64,000 nucleotides of DNA from Acetobacterium woodii DSM 1030 (GTDB taxonomy: Bacteria; Bacillota; Clostridia; Eubacteriales; Eubacteriaceae): contig NC_016894.1 of NCBI RefSeq assembly GCF_000247605.1, positions 1,725,732 through 1,789,731 of the forward strand. Reading direction: 5' to 3'. Shown here in pieces: positions 1-8,870 of the stretch; the stretch's first letter is position 1; the number at the start of each line of letters is the position of its first letter. The notes under the pieces are model-generated. The model was given only the letters and a program-made list of their open reading frames with translations. It was not told the origin of the DNA and made no database searches. A program made the position numbers and the translations under genes.

Positions 1-307
1 CCTTTGCAAGGGCGTTTACCAATTCATCACCTCGGATCATGTTGGAAAGGCTGGAAAGCCCCATTAAGATAGCGGAAAGATCGGCAGTCGAAAAAACCTT
101 TCGATCAATTTTGTATTCCGGCATGATTTCAAAGCCGCCGCCCACTCCCGCGGCCCCGTGAACAGGAATACCGGCCATGTTGATTGCGTCGATGTCGCGG
201 TAGATTGTGCGGGGTGAAACTTCAAACATCGCTGCTAGCTCCTGTGCGCCGATACGCTTTTTATCAAGGAGGATCATAATAATGCTAACCAGTCTGTCAA
301 CTTTCAT
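1..307 (-). CDS. YafY-type HTH/WYL transcriptional regulator, N-terminal part (runs off the window)
   Basis: The gene starts with ATG at 307 and is read leftwards off the window edge, so only about 102 N-terminal residues are present. They read as a DeoR-like winged helix (MKVDRLVSIIMILLDKKRIG, then EVSPRTIYRDIDAINMAGIP), which is the signature of YafY-type regulators that normally carry a C-terminal WYL ligand-binding domain, here outside the window. It is divergent from the DJ-1/PfpI gene at 425 and its promoter (340-368) overlaps that gene's upstream region, so regulation of that neighbour is a reasonable inference. Family assignment is confident; the ligand is unknown. Confidence 0.85.
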   Translation of the reverse strand, partial: MKVDRLVSIIMILLDKKRIGAQELAAMFEVSPRTIYRDIDAINMAGIPVHGAAGVGGGFEIMPEYKIDRKVFSTADLSAILMGLSSLSNMIRGDELVNALAK

Positions 308-339
308 CGGATCACCACTTTCCTAAATTTCTTGTTATT

Positions 340-368
340 ATTATAGATTGTTGCCATACTGTTGTCAA
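340..368 (-). promoter_or_regulatory. Consensus sigma-A promoter of the YafY-type regulator
   Basis: On the minus strand a perfect TTGACA (368-363) is followed after 17 bases by a perfect TATAAT (345-340). The -35 lies inside a TGTTG...CAACA inverted repeat (about 350-370), a plausible operator shared with the divergent gene, whose own -10 (TATAAT, 380-385) has no good -35. Confidence 0.7.
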
Positions 369-424
369 CAATTGCAAGGTATAATAAAAAAGCAAACAAA
401 TTAATCAAACGAAGGAGGAAATTG

Positions 425-1063
425 ATGGTTACAATTTATGTTTATATTCTTGATACGCTAGCCGACTGGGAACTGGGGTATGTTATTTCGGAGCTGAATT
501 CTGGCCGATTTTTCAAAAAGGGTGAGCAACGGGTATCGCTCAAAACGGTTAGTTATGCTAAAGAACCAATCAAAACAATGGGGGGGATGACAATAGTGCC
601 CGATTGCTTAATTGATGATATTGTTGTGAGTGAAACAAGCACATTGTTATTACCGGGCGCAGATACATGGAACGACCCAAAACATGGCGCGATCATCGAA
701 AAAGCAAGCGAATTTCTTTCTTTAGGGGCGATGGTGGGTGCCATCTGTGGAGCGACCGTCGCGCTTGCCAACTTTGGGATACTTAATAACCGTCCGCATA
801 CCAGTAATGGACCGGGATTTCTTGAAATGTTTTCGCCTGGTTATAAAGGGCAAAGTTTTTATATTGACAAACCATCAGTAGCGGATAACAACCTTTTTAC
901 AGCAAGTTCCACCGGAGCTTTGTTGTGGGCAAAACAAATTATTGAGCATTTAGGCGTTTTTCAATCAAATACACTGGAATCTTGGTATGCATATTTTAGT
1001 ACCGGCAAACCTGAACATTTCTTTGCGCTGATGCAAACTTTGCCGTCCAGTAATGCAAACTGA
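425..1063 (+). CDS. DJ-1/PfpI family (type 1 glutamine amidotransferase-like) protein
   Basis: A 212-residue cytosolic protein of the DJ-1/ThiJ/PfpI superfamily. The nucleophile-elbow motif GAICGAT places the likely reactive cysteine near residue 108, and the preceding LLLPGADTWND segment is typical of this fold. Members include stress-related hydrolases, chaperones and deglycases; the specific activity cannot be read from the sequence. The start is ATG 425 because a strong AAGGAGG lies 6 bases upstream; an upstream in-frame codon at 362 falls in the promoter. It is divergent from the YafY-type regulator, a frequent arrangement for regulator and target. Confidence 0.85.
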   Translation: MVTIYVYILDTLADWELGYVISELNSGRFFKKGEQRVSLKTVSYAKEPIKTMGGMTIVPDCLIDDIVVSETSTLLLPGADTWNDPKHGAIIEKASEFLSLGAMVGAICGATVALANFGILNNRPHTSNGPGFLEMFSPGYKGQSFYIDKPSVADNNLFTASSTGALLWAKQIIEHLGVFQSNTLESWYAYFSTGKPEHFFALMQTLPSSNAN

Positions 1064-1246
1064 TCGTCATAAATTTAGGGATCGCAGATGAATTTGCAAA
1101 AAAGTAGAATTAAAGAGAACAGTAATTTAGCCGATATTAATTCATGTTTTTAAAGAGCAAACCATAATAATAAACGGAACTGTCGGAGGGTCGCTTTTTG
1201 AGAAAAGGTTAAGTTCTTTTGTTCGTGGTTTTACCATAATAAATAA

Positions 1247-1298
1247 AACAAGTGTTTATGATTGACCCAATTCAGGCACTATATCATAATCACTTGTT
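1247..1298. repeat. Long imperfect inverted repeat in spacer
   Basis: Two 16-base arms (1247-1262 and 1283-1298) are complementary with one mismatch and enclose a 20-base loop. There is no T-run after either arm, so it is not a classical terminator; it may be an operator or an RNA hairpin between two convergent genes. The rest of the 1064-1375 spacer shows nothing I can name. Confidence 0.5.
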
Positions 1299-1375
1299 AA
1301 TAATAAATTATAAACGATCAGGAAGTTGTTACGTCCTTAAGAAATAGCCTAAAAAACAAATAGACTGCTTGGCTT

Positions 1376-2254
1376 TTATAGTTCCTTCATTTTTTTATTT
1401 TCAATCGGCAGTATCCCTGCCATTTCGCCAATGACATTTATTAGTTGCGTATCAGATGGGATCACAATTTTGGCATTGTTTTTTAAGGCAGTTTCGGTGG
1501 CCTCCAATTGTCTTAATAGTTGAGCATTACCAATAAAGTATAACTCGGCAGCTTCATTCACAAGCTTGATGGCCTGAGCTTCACCTTCGGCATCAAGGAT
1601 TCTTGCCTGTTTGATACCTTCAGCTTTTTTGATTTCAGCACGTTTGATTCCATCAGCGGTTGTTTCAGCTGCGGTAGCAAAGTCAATGGCAGCTACTTTT
1701 TCATTTTCTGCTTTAACAACCTTGTTCATTGTTTCTTGAACATCTTCCGGTGGATCTATTTCTCTTAATTCGGTTCGGACAATATCAATCCCCCATTTAT
1801 CGGTTTCTTCCTTAAGGGTTTTGAGTAAGTCGGTGTTAATTCGGCTTCTTTCACTGTTTGCAGATTTTAAAGTCAGGGTTCCAATGATATTACGAAGGGT
1901 TGTTCTGGCAAGATTAACAATCTGAACTTTGTAATTATTAACATTGTAGATTGAATTTTTTACGCTTTCTTCGTCAGCTTTAACTTTAAAGTAAACTTGG
2001 GCATCGACAGTTGCATTCAGATTATCATTAGTAATAATCACCTGCGGTTCGGCATTAAACATTTGCTCGGTGATGTTCACGATAAAGACCCGCTGAACGA
2101 AAGGAATAATCCAATGGAAGCCGGGTTCTGCATATTTTGTATACCTCCCAAGAGTTTCAATAAGGCCCCGACTTGTGGGTCGGACAATCCGAATGCCGGA
2201 CAAAAATACAGCAAGAGCTAGAATAAAGACAATAAGGATAAATAAATAAATCAT
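1376..2254 (-). CDS. SPFH/band-7 family membrane protein (stomatin/prohibitin-like)
   Basis: A 292-residue protein with one N-terminal transmembrane segment (about residues 2-20, IYLFILIVFILALAVFLSG) followed by a band-7 domain (TSRGLIETLGRYTKYAEPGFHWIIPF; ITEQMFNAEPQVIITNDN) and a charged Ala/Glu-rich coiled-coil (about 175-250), the classical stomatin layout. Such proteins oligomerise on the inner membrane face and organise membrane microdomains or control membrane proteases. ATG 2254 is preferred over the in-frame TTG at 2260 because the AAGGAG lies 10 bases before the ATG and only 4 before the TTG. No NfeD-type partner gene is adjacent, so the client is unknown. Confidence 0.88.
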   Translation of the reverse strand: MIYLFILIVFILALAVFLSGIRIVRPTSRGLIETLGRYTKYAEPGFHWIIPFVQRVFIVNITEQMFNAEPQVIITNDNLNATVDAQVYFKVKADEESVKNSIYNVNNYKVQIVNLARTTLRNIIGTLTLKSANSERSRINTDLLKTLKEETDKWGIDIVRTELREIDPPEDVQETMNKVVKAENEKVAAIDFATAAETTADGIKRAEIKKAEGIKQARILDAEGEAQAIKLVNEAAELYFIGNAQLLRQLEATETALKNNAKIVIPSDTQLINVIGEMAGILPIENKKMKEL

Positions 2255-2672
2255 TTTCAATTTTCTCCTTCTAAATTAAATTTTTTACCACCTAAATTTT
2301 CACGTCAACTTAAATAACACTCTAATTTCAAATGATTTACGAAGAATTAAATTTCAATAGCAAAGTAGATTATATCAAAGTAGCATCGTTTTAATATGGC
2401 TCATTTTAATTTTAGAATGTAAGGTTTTTTTCAATAAGATCAAAAAAACTGTCATTTTTGACATTCACAAGCAAGTTATAAAGAGGCTCTCATTTGATAT
2501 TAAAATATTTGATTTGAAATGAATTTTAGTAATAAGTCAATTTTTCACATAGTATTTGTTTTTATATAGCTACCCAATAAACAAGTTGTAAAACATAAAA
2601 TATGAATATAGTATCTATCTTCGGACAGAAATTCTCAAGTAACTATTTACATTAGAATGTGTTATCGGATTA
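2255..2672. other. AT-rich spacer, nothing recognised
   Basis: About 420 bases between the LysR stop and the band-7 start, both on the minus strand. I see no coding potential beyond very short frames, no clear terminator hairpin and no repeat copy. Confidence 0.5.
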
Positions 2673-3557
2673 TTATGTACGAGCTTCAAAATATCGAAAA
2701 AAGTATTCGCAAAATTTTTTGGCGCCTAAAGAAAGAGGTGTATTTTTTGAGGTTAGGATATGGATTTGCGGTATGTTTGGACATCGATATGGTTGTACAA
2801 TAATATCTTCTGAACTTGGGAGTGCTTTATTCATACCAAGGATAAAAGGACTCACTCCCAGACCGGATTGAACACATTGCATGGTTATATTAATGTCAGT
2901 AGAACAAACGACGATGTTTGGAATAAAGTTAGCCTCGGCACAATCTTTAACCACGGTATAGTAATTGGTGGAGCCGCACAAGACAAGTTTTGTATCGCGG
3001 AGGTCTTCAACAGTAATGAAGTTTTTTCTTGCAAGAACATGGGTCTTGGGGACATAGACAATAGAATTAAGGGCGTAGAATGGAGAAACATTAAATTGTT
3101 CACTATCGACCGATTTTACAGCAAAAAAAACATCAGCAGTCCCATCAGCAAGCTGGGATTGACAAATAGTCTCACGATGTTCACCAAACCTGAGATCAAC
3201 ATTAGGATACTCTTCAATAAAGCATAAAAATGGAGATAAAGTTAAAAGAGGAAGGCAACCAAGTTCTAATACAACGTTTACAGTACCATGGATTAAGCTA
3301 TTTTTTAAGTTGATCGAGTCGGTTACATTTTGATATTCGTTTAAAATTTTTTCGGCATGTTCCCAAAGAATTTTTCCCTCGACCGTTGGAGTAACACCGC
3401 GATTGCTACGCCTAAAAAGTTTTACACCAAGTTCATTTTCCATTCGTTTGATCATTCGACTCAATCCTTGTTGGGAAATGAATAAGTTTTCAGCGGCAAC
3501 AGAAACGTTACTATCCTTGCATAGTCGCACAAAGAATTCAAGACTTTTGATATCCAA
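2673..3557 (-). CDS. LysR-family transcriptional regulator
   Basis: A 294-residue LysR-type regulator: an N-terminal winged helix-turn-helix (about residues 1-60, SLEFFVRLCKDSNVSVAAEN and QQGLSRMIKRMENELGVKLF) followed by a two-lobed periplasmic-binding-protein-like effector domain. The start is a TTG at 3557, supported by AGGAG 8 bases upstream. It is divergent from the DeoC-like aldolase gene, and the spacer between them holds a 16-bp palindrome (3765-3780), so it most likely controls the aldolase/kinase/alcohol dehydrogenase set. The effector is unknown. Confidence 0.9.
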   Translation of the reverse strand: MDIKSLEFFVRLCKDSNVSVAAENLFISQQGLSRMIKRMENELGVKLFRRSNRGVTPTVEGKILWEHAEKILNEYQNVTDSINLKNSLIHGTVNVVLELGCLPLLTLSPFLCFIEEYPNVDLRFGEHRETICQSQLADGTADVFFAVKSVDSEQFNVSPFYALNSIVYVPKTHVLARKNFITVEDLRDTKLVLCGSTNYYTVVKDCAEANFIPNIVVCSTDINITMQCVQSGLGVSPFILGMNKALPSSEDIIVQPYRCPNIPQIHILTSKNTPLSLGAKKFCEYFFRYFEART

Positions 3558-3764
3558 AATTAAAACTCCTATTAAAATTTGTAATTATTTTAAAAAAGTA
3601 GTATTGACTTATTCAAAATGAAACCACAATGCAAATTATAAAAATCATAGCAAAATATAAAATGTCTTTATATTCCCAAGAACAAAGGATTTTATGAATT
3701 TATCTTATCAAATTGAGAACAAGCTGTCAATTTTTGATATTTTTTTTACAATCTTTTAAATTGG

Positions 3765-3780
3765 TTGTAATGGGTTACAA
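3765..3780. promoter_or_regulatory. Candidate LysR operator
   Basis: Perfect palindrome TTGTAA-N4-TTACAA in the divergent LysR/aldolase spacer, about 175 bases before the aldolase start. LysR regulators typically bind dyads of this size (T-N11-A class). The binding is inferred, not shown. Confidence 0.55.
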
Positions 3781-3954
3781 TTAATCGTTGTTTTACTCGG
3801 TTTTGGTAAGGTGCTATACTGAAATTGTGGAAAGATTAAGGTCGAATTTTAGTTATTTAAGCGATTTGTTTTAAAGATGTTCCACATTAGGATTTGTTAA
3901 AAGGTCGAGAGGTTACTTTATACTCTGGCTAATTTAAAATAAAAGGAGAAAAAG

Positions 3955-4674
3955 ATGTTAGTATTAAACGGTAAAGAAATTAACAAAGCGTCCTTAGCCA
4001 AAATGATTGATGGTTCATTGCTTAATCCATTTACAACAACTCAGGAAATTGATGAACTCGTAAAGATTTCATTGGATTATAACACAAATTCTGTTTGTGT
4101 AAATCCAAACTATCTTGAAAGAGTTGTAAAACAATTAAAAGGTACTGATGTTAAAGCTTGTGTTGTGATTGACTACCCATTTGGAACCGGATCAATTGAA
4201 GATAAGGTAAATCAGGCCAAAGTGGCGATTGAGCATGGTGTAGAAATTATTGATTTTGTGATTGATTATGGCCATTTAAAAAGTGGAAACAAAGATCATT
4301 TGTTAAAAGAAATCAAAGCTTGTGTTGCAGCAGCAAATGGTCGTGAAACAAGATTTATCATTGAAGTATGCTATTTGACACCGGAGGAAATTGTAACAGC
4401 TTGTGAGTGTGTTATTGACGGTGGTGGGGATTTTGTAAAAACCTCTACAGGTCGATTTGGCGGTCCTGATATGGAAATCATAGACCTCCTTGTAAAAACC
4501 TGCAAAGGGCGCTGTAAATTAAAAGTTGCGGGAACAGGTCAGTTTTGGACTGCAAATATTGCATTAATGTGTATTGCAGCGGGGGTAGATATTATTGGCA
4601 CACGTTCGGCTAAAAAAATTGTTGACGCGTTAGAAATTTTTGAAAGATTTGCAAAAGGCATTGAAGTTAAATAA
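3955..4674 (+). CDS. DeoC-family class I aldolase (deoxyribose-phosphate aldolase-like)
   Basis: A 239-residue TIM-barrel aldolase of the DeoC/LacD group. The Schiff-base lysine motif is present (FVKTSTGRFGG), as is the second lysine (KLKVAGTG) and the acidic residue of IIDFVIDYG. Canonical DeoC enzymes have a GGIRT phosphate-binding loop after the second lysine; here this reads GTGQFWT, so the substrate is probably not plain 2-deoxyribose 5-phosphate. AAGGAG precedes the ATG. It opens a plus-strand set with an FGGY kinase, iron alcohol dehydrogenase and HAD phosphatase, suggesting kinase then aldol cleavage to a C3 phosphate and an aldehyde. No transporter is present. Fold and mechanism are confident, substrate is not. 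Confidence 0.85.
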   Translation: MLVLNGKEINKASLAKMIDGSLLNPFTTTQEIDELVKISLDYNTNSVCVNPNYLERVVKQLKGTDVKACVVIDYPFGTGSIEDKVNQAKVAIEHGVEIIDFVIDYGHLKSGNKDHLLKEIKACVAAANGRETRFIIEVCYLTPEEIVTACECVIDGGGDFVKTSTGRFGGPDMEIIDLLVKTCKGRCKLKVAGTGQFWTANIALMCIAAGVDIIGTRSAKKIVDALEIFERFAKGIEVK

Positions 4675-4722
4675 TTGTCTTGTTGGAATAACAGAAAAAA
4701 GGCTCTGAATAAAGCATGACAA

Positions 4723-4755
4723 GAGTGGTTTCAAAATAGAAACTGCTCATTTTTT
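4723..4755 (+). terminator. Rho-independent terminator or attenuator after the aldolase
   Basis: A 10-bp stem with two G-U pairs (4723-4732 with 4739-4748) closes on a 6-base loop and is followed by ATTTTTT. It separates the aldolase from the kinase and could lower expression of the downstream genes. A cre-like half site (TGTAAACG, 4765-4772) follows just downstream; that reading is weak. Confidence 0.6.
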
Positions 4756-4962
4756 CCAAAGTAATGTAAACGATTATTTACGGGCATACAATAATGATAT
4801 TAAATAAAAATTCGCTTATTTAGTTTTAAGTGATAACAAATGCGACGAACGAAAAAGAATTCATTCGCAACATGCTTTGACATTTTAACCCCAAAGAACT
4901 TAAAAAACAGGATGCTAAATCGAGGTATTGTCAAAAAATATTAAAGTTGAGGAGAAAAAGTC

Positions 4963-6522
4963 ATGGGTAACTATGTAGTAGGTATTGATGCAGGAACAAT
5001 GGGCGTGCGTTGTGTAATTTTTGATTTAAAAGGAAATGAAGTTTCAAGTGCTTATTTTGAGACCCCAACGTTTTATCCAAAACCAGGATGGGTTGAACAA
5101 GATGCTAATGACGTAATTGCTTTGGCTTATAAGTCAGTTGCAACTGCATTATCTAAAAGCAATGTGGATGCTTCTGAAATTATTTCAATCAGCTTTACCA
5201 ATCAAAGAACAACTTGGGCGCCAATTGATAAAGATGGGAAATTTTTACATAACATGTTTATTTGGCAAGATCAACGGGGCGCTGAAATTTTTCCTTGGGC
5301 GAGAGCACAGCTTGAAAAATATGGAATGACTGAAATGGATCTATACAATCGTTGTGGGCATCCATTAGGCTCAGTGGAATGTGGAACAAAAGCATTTTGG
5401 TTTAGAATCAATATGCCAGAATTATATGAAAAAACCTGGAAAATGGTGACACCTCATGCGATGCTTGCGTACGCCTTTGGTGCAGATGATTGGTATGATG
5501 AAGAAGATGATGCCAATTGGTGGTTAGTGACAAATTGTGATACCTTTGAATTTGACCAAGAGCTATGTGATATTTTTGAAATGGATATTGATAAATATCC
5601 GAGAAATATGAAAGCGGGAACACCTATTGGTGCAGTTACGGAAGACGTTGCCGAAAAAACAGGACTTGCCGTTGGAACACCATTATTTGTTGGTTCAGGT
5701 GACCAACAATGTGGCGCAGCAGGGGTTGGAAATTCAGGAACACCTGGTCTTGGATCGGTTTGTTTGGGGACTGCGGGATTATGTATTGGTTATTCTAAAA
5801 CGCCAGTAAGAGATCCAAATGGAAAATGTCATGTTTTAGGACATCCGGCAGGTGGATACACCATGGAAGGACATGCTTCTGCGGCAGCCTCATCATTTAG
5901 ATGGTTAAGAAATGCAATCTCTCAATTTGAAATGACCGTGTCAGAACTTTCTGACATTGATATCTACGATATTATGACTGCAATTGCTTTTAAAGCGCCG
6001 ATTGGATCAAAAGGAACTATTTTTTTACCTTGGCTGGCTGGAGCAAATTGCCCAAATTATAATGATGAAGCTCGTGGCGCTTTGGTAGGGATGACATTAG
6101 GTACAACAAAAGCTGAAATTTTAAGAGCTGCCATGGAAGGAATCTGTTTTGAAATGAAAGAAATGCTGGCGGCGTTAAAAGATGCTGGTTTTGCCGAATT
6201 CAAAATACTTCGTATCACTGGTGGAGCTGCGCGCTCAAAGCTATGGAATCAAATGCAGGCAGATATTTATGGTTGTCGGGTGGAAACAGCGGATGCACCA
6301 GAAGCGACAGCACTTGGGGCAGCGATGATTGGAGCTGTTGGCGCTGGTGTATTCAAAAATCTTTATGAAGCAGCCGAACATATGGTACATGTGAAGGATA
6401 GCTATGAACCAATTCCAGAAAATGTAGCACGGTATAATGAAGTGTACAAAATGTTCAGAGCATGCTACAAGGGATTAGCTGAGAGTGGATTTTCAGAAAT
6501 TTACGAATTTCAAAACAAATAA
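4963..6522 (+). CDS. FGGY-family carbohydrate kinase
   Basis: A 519-residue kinase of the FGGY/ASKHA fold (xylulokinase, glycerol kinase, erythritol kinase relatives). The N-terminal nucleotide-binding motif GIDAGTMGVRCVIFD, the WVEQDAND segment, the SFTNQR motif, the C-terminal IEG-like MEGICFE and the RITGGAARSKLWNQM adenosine motif are all present in order, so both domains are complete. It should use ATP to phosphorylate a sugar, polyol or ketose; the specificity cannot be read. Together with the upstream class I aldolase and downstream alcohol dehydrogenase it looks like an entry kinase for a short catabolic route. GAGGAGAAAAAG precedes the ATG. Confidence 0.9.
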   Translation: MGNYVVGIDAGTMGVRCVIFDLKGNEVSSAYFETPTFYPKPGWVEQDANDVIALAYKSVATALSKSNVDASEIISISFTNQRTTWAPIDKDGKFLHNMFIWQDQRGAEIFPWARAQLEKYGMTEMDLYNRCGHPLGSVECGTKAFWFRINMPELYEKTWKMVTPHAMLAYAFGADDWYDEEDDANWWLVTNCDTFEFDQELCDIFEMDIDKYPRNMKAGTPIGAVTEDVAEKTGLAVGTPLFVGSGDQQCGAAGVGNSGTPGLGSVCLGTAGLCIGYSKTPVRDPNGKCHVLGHPAGGYTMEGHASAAASSFRWLRNAISQFEMTVSELSDIDIYDIMTAIAFKAPIGSKGTIFLPWLAGANCPNYNDEARGALVGMTLGTTKAEILRAAMEGICFEMKEMLAALKDAGFAEFKILRITGGAARSKLWNQMQADIYGCRVETADAPEATALGAAMIGAVGAGVFKNLYEAAEHMVHVKDSYEPIPENVARYNEVYKMFRACYKGLAESGFSEIYEFQNK

Positions 6523-6567
6523 AATTTTAAGAATTAATGGCTAAGGGGAATTAATCCCCATTAGAGG

Positions 6568-6745
6568 TTGTCGATAAACGACCGTACCGATCAATTGTTA
6601 ATCTGTTGCATGCACGCAATTCGTACAGTTGCAATTAAAGCTTTGGTTAAAGACAGCCTTTTCGCTGCAACAGTTCGCTGTACAGTGTAGAAATTGTTTT
6701 GCGAGAAACTGGGCCTAAAGCTCACGGCATTTTCGCAATTATCTA
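6568..6745 (+). repeat. Chimeric palindromic element: left part family 2, right part family 1
   Basis: The left part (about 6568-6670) matches, inverted, the element at 44007-44186, including an identical 28-base stretch (6594-6621 against 44130-44157). The right part (about 6670-6745; CGCTGTACAGTG through CGCAATTATCTA) matches the right half of the family 1 copies at 15042-15206 and 28590-28755. It lies between the kinase and the alcohol dehydrogenase, and may be a recombination or nested-insertion product. Confidence 0.7.
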
Positions 6746-6769
6746 CTAGGATAGAAACAAGGAGGAGTT

Positions 6770-7921
6770 ATGGAATTTTCGTTTTTTACAGCAAATAAGA
6801 TCGTTTTAAAACAAGGCGTGATCAAAGAATTAGATCAATACGTATGTAATTTTGGAACTAATTTTTTAATTGTGGTGGATAGCTTTTTTGCAAATTCGCC
6901 TATTCTGGAGAGTATTAAGACTCAGCTTGAAAGTAATGGCAAAAAAACTGTTTTTTATAGTGCGATTCAGGGAGAACCTACAGTAGAACAAGTCGATGAA
7001 GTTACGGATATAGCAATAAAAAATGGATGTGATTGTGTTATCTCAATTGGTGGTGGAAGTTGTATTGATGTTGGGAAAGCAGTTGCAGCACTCATTACGA
7101 ATGGTGCACCGGCACTTGATTATATGGAGGTGGTGGGAAAAGGTAAAAAAATTACCGAGATGCCAGTTCCATTTGTAGCTTGTCCAACAACAGCTGGCAC
7201 TGGTAGTGAAGTAACTAAAAACGCTGTTTTAGGCTCACGTGTTTTAAATTTTAAGCGTTCAATGCGTTCGGATACGATGATTGCCAATATTGCACTTCTT
7301 GATCCAGAATTAACGAGAGAATGTCCTAAAAGCGTTACCGCATTTTCAGGAATCGATGCCTTAACACATTTAATTGAGGCCTACACAACTTGGAGAGCAA
7401 CACCAATTAGTGATGGTTTAGCTTTAAGCGGTATTGGACTTGGGGGAAAATATTTAAAAAGAGCTTTTGATGATGGTAATGATATGGAAGCACGGGAGGG
7501 GATGTGTGCGGCATCACTTCTAGGTGGAATGGCATTCGCAAATTCGGGATTAGGAGCAGTTCATGGTATCGCAATGGCCGTTGGCATTGCCTATCATGTT
7601 CCTCATGGAGAATCTTGTGGAATTATGCTTCCTCATATTATGAAAATTAACGCGGATGTTGCGCAAGAACGCATGGATATTATTGGTGAAATTTTGACAG
7701 GAAAGCGTTATAATAAACCAGGAGATGGAGCGAAAGCGGCAGTTGATTTTATTTTTGAACTTAATAATTATATGGGAATTAAGCCTAATTATAAGCATTT
7801 GAATATAGCACCAAAAGACTTTCCAATATTGGCAAAGGCTAGCTTTGGGACGAGTATGTCGAGTAATCCTAAACAGTTATCCAATGAGGAATGGATCTCG
7901 TTTTTTGAGACTGTCATGTAA
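6770..7921 (+). CDS. Iron-containing alcohol dehydrogenase
   Basis: A 383-residue group III (Fe-dependent) alcohol dehydrogenase. The NAD-binding GGGSCIDVGKA motif lies in the N-terminal domain, the TTAGTGSE phosphate/loop motif in the middle, and the metal ligands in GIDALTHLIEAY, GAVHGIAMAVG and HVPHGESCGIMLPH. This family interconverts small aldehydes or ketones and alcohols with NAD(P)H. Next to an aldolase and a kinase, the simplest role is reduction of the aldehyde released by aldol cleavage. AAGGAGGAG precedes the ATG. The family assignment is firm and the substrate is inferred. Confidence 0.92.
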   Translation: MEFSFFTANKIVLKQGVIKELDQYVCNFGTNFLIVVDSFFANSPILESIKTQLESNGKKTVFYSAIQGEPTVEQVDEVTDIAIKNGCDCVISIGGGSCIDVGKAVAALITNGAPALDYMEVVGKGKKITEMPVPFVACPTTAGTGSEVTKNAVLGSRVLNFKRSMRSDTMIANIALLDPELTRECPKSVTAFSGIDALTHLIEAYTTWRATPISDGLALSGIGLGGKYLKRAFDDGNDMEAREGMCAASLLGGMAFANSGLGAVHGIAMAVGIAYHVPHGESCGIMLPHIMKINADVAQERMDIIGEILTGKRYNKPGDGAKAAVDFIFELNNYMGIKPNYKHLNIAPKDFPILAKASFGTSMSSNPKQLSNEEWISFFETVM

Positions 7922-7987
7922 GTAAATTTAAAATCATTTTAGATTGTATTTGTGTATTTGGGATAAAGTATGGGACAAGGAGTTCGT

Positions 7988-8788
7988 ATGATTAAGATTA
8001 TTGTGTCAGATCTTGATGGAACATTACTAAATAGTAAAAAAGAATTACCAGAAAGATTTCCAAAGCTAATTAAAGCCTTAAATCGTGAAGGAATACGATT
8101 TGTTCCAGCAAGCGGAAGAGCAGTACATACCCTTAAAGTTCAATTCTTCGAATATTTTCATGAGATTGGGTTGATTTGTGAAAATGGAAATGTGGTGTTA
8201 GATTGTGGTGAGATGATCTACCATGTGTCTATTGAAAAAAAAGACCTCGTGGAATTACTGGGACTGATTGAAAAAATTGATGAATTACGTCCAGCACTAT
8301 GTGGGATTCATGCGACTTATATAATGGATCGATTACCGGCTTTTGAAGCACAGGTAAGACGTTTTTTTTATAATACAGTAATTGTCGAAAATTTTGAAGA
8401 AGTGATTAATCAGGAAGAAATTTGTAAGATATCAAATGTTGATGGGATTAACCCTTTGACAAATGCGTGGCCAAAACTTTTCTCAATTACCGATCATTAT
8501 GATCTCATTCCTTCAGGAGAAAACTGGATTGACATTGTCAAGAAAGGGGAAAACAAAGGAAAAGCTTTGCAGATGTTGATGGCAAACATTGGAGCAAAAC
8601 CGGAGGAAACAATGGTCTTTGGTGACTTTCTCAACGATCTGTCGCTAATGGAAGTTTGTGAACATACTTTTGCGATGAAAAATGCTCATCCAGATTTAAA
8701 AGCAGTTGCCAAAAATATCACACATAAAACAAATGAAGAAGAGGGGGTGATTGATACAATTATTGAGGTGCTTAACTTAAAATTATAA
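7988..8788 (+). CDS. Cof-type HAD-IIB phosphatase
   Basis: A 266-residue haloacid-dehalogenase superfamily hydrolase of the Cof/YbdK type. Motif I is VSDLDGTLLNS (nucleophile Asp near residue 9), motif II is in PASGRAVHT, the motif III lysine lies in the GENKGKALQ region, and motif IV is VFGDFLNDLSLME. These enzymes dephosphorylate sugar phosphates and related metabolites. The start is ATG 7988, which has ACAAGGAG 5 bases upstream; an ATG at 7970 has none. It is 66 bases after the alcohol dehydrogenase and probably co-transcribed, ending at the terminator at 8801. Confidence 0.88.
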   Translation: MIKIIVSDLDGTLLNSKKELPERFPKLIKALNREGIRFVPASGRAVHTLKVQFFEYFHEIGLICENGNVVLDCGEMIYHVSIEKKDLVELLGLIEKIDELRPALCGIHATYIMDRLPAFEAQVRRFFYNTVIVENFEEVINQEEICKISNVDGINPLTNAWPKLFSITDHYDLIPSGENWIDIVKKGENKGKALQMLMANIGAKPEETMVFGDFLNDLSLMEVCEHTFAMKNAHPDLKAVAKNITHKTNEEEGVIDTIIEVLNLKL

Positions 8789-8800
8789 AAAAACAAAAAA

Positions 8801-8831
8801 ACACTATTTCAAAATGAATAGTGTTTTTTTA
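8801..8831. terminator. Bidirectional terminator between convergent operons
   Basis: Stem ACACTATT/AATAGTGT (8801-8808 with 8817-8824) is flanked by an A-run on the left and T7 on the right, serving both the HAD gene (plus) and activase 1 (minus). Confidence 0.85.
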
Positions 8832-8870
8832 AGCGGTCGCATCTTAAGTGGCTCAGGGAGTCCCGAAGAA

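Noticed and set aside
2659-3227. Plus-strand frames of 70-119 codons opposite the LysR gene
   Set aside because: Antisense to a well-supported LysR gene and without family similarity or ribosome binding sites.
4765-4781. Cre-like catabolite repression site before the FGGY kinase
   Set aside because: TGTAAACG matches half of the consensus, but the second half does not; mentioned with the terminator only as a weak possibility.
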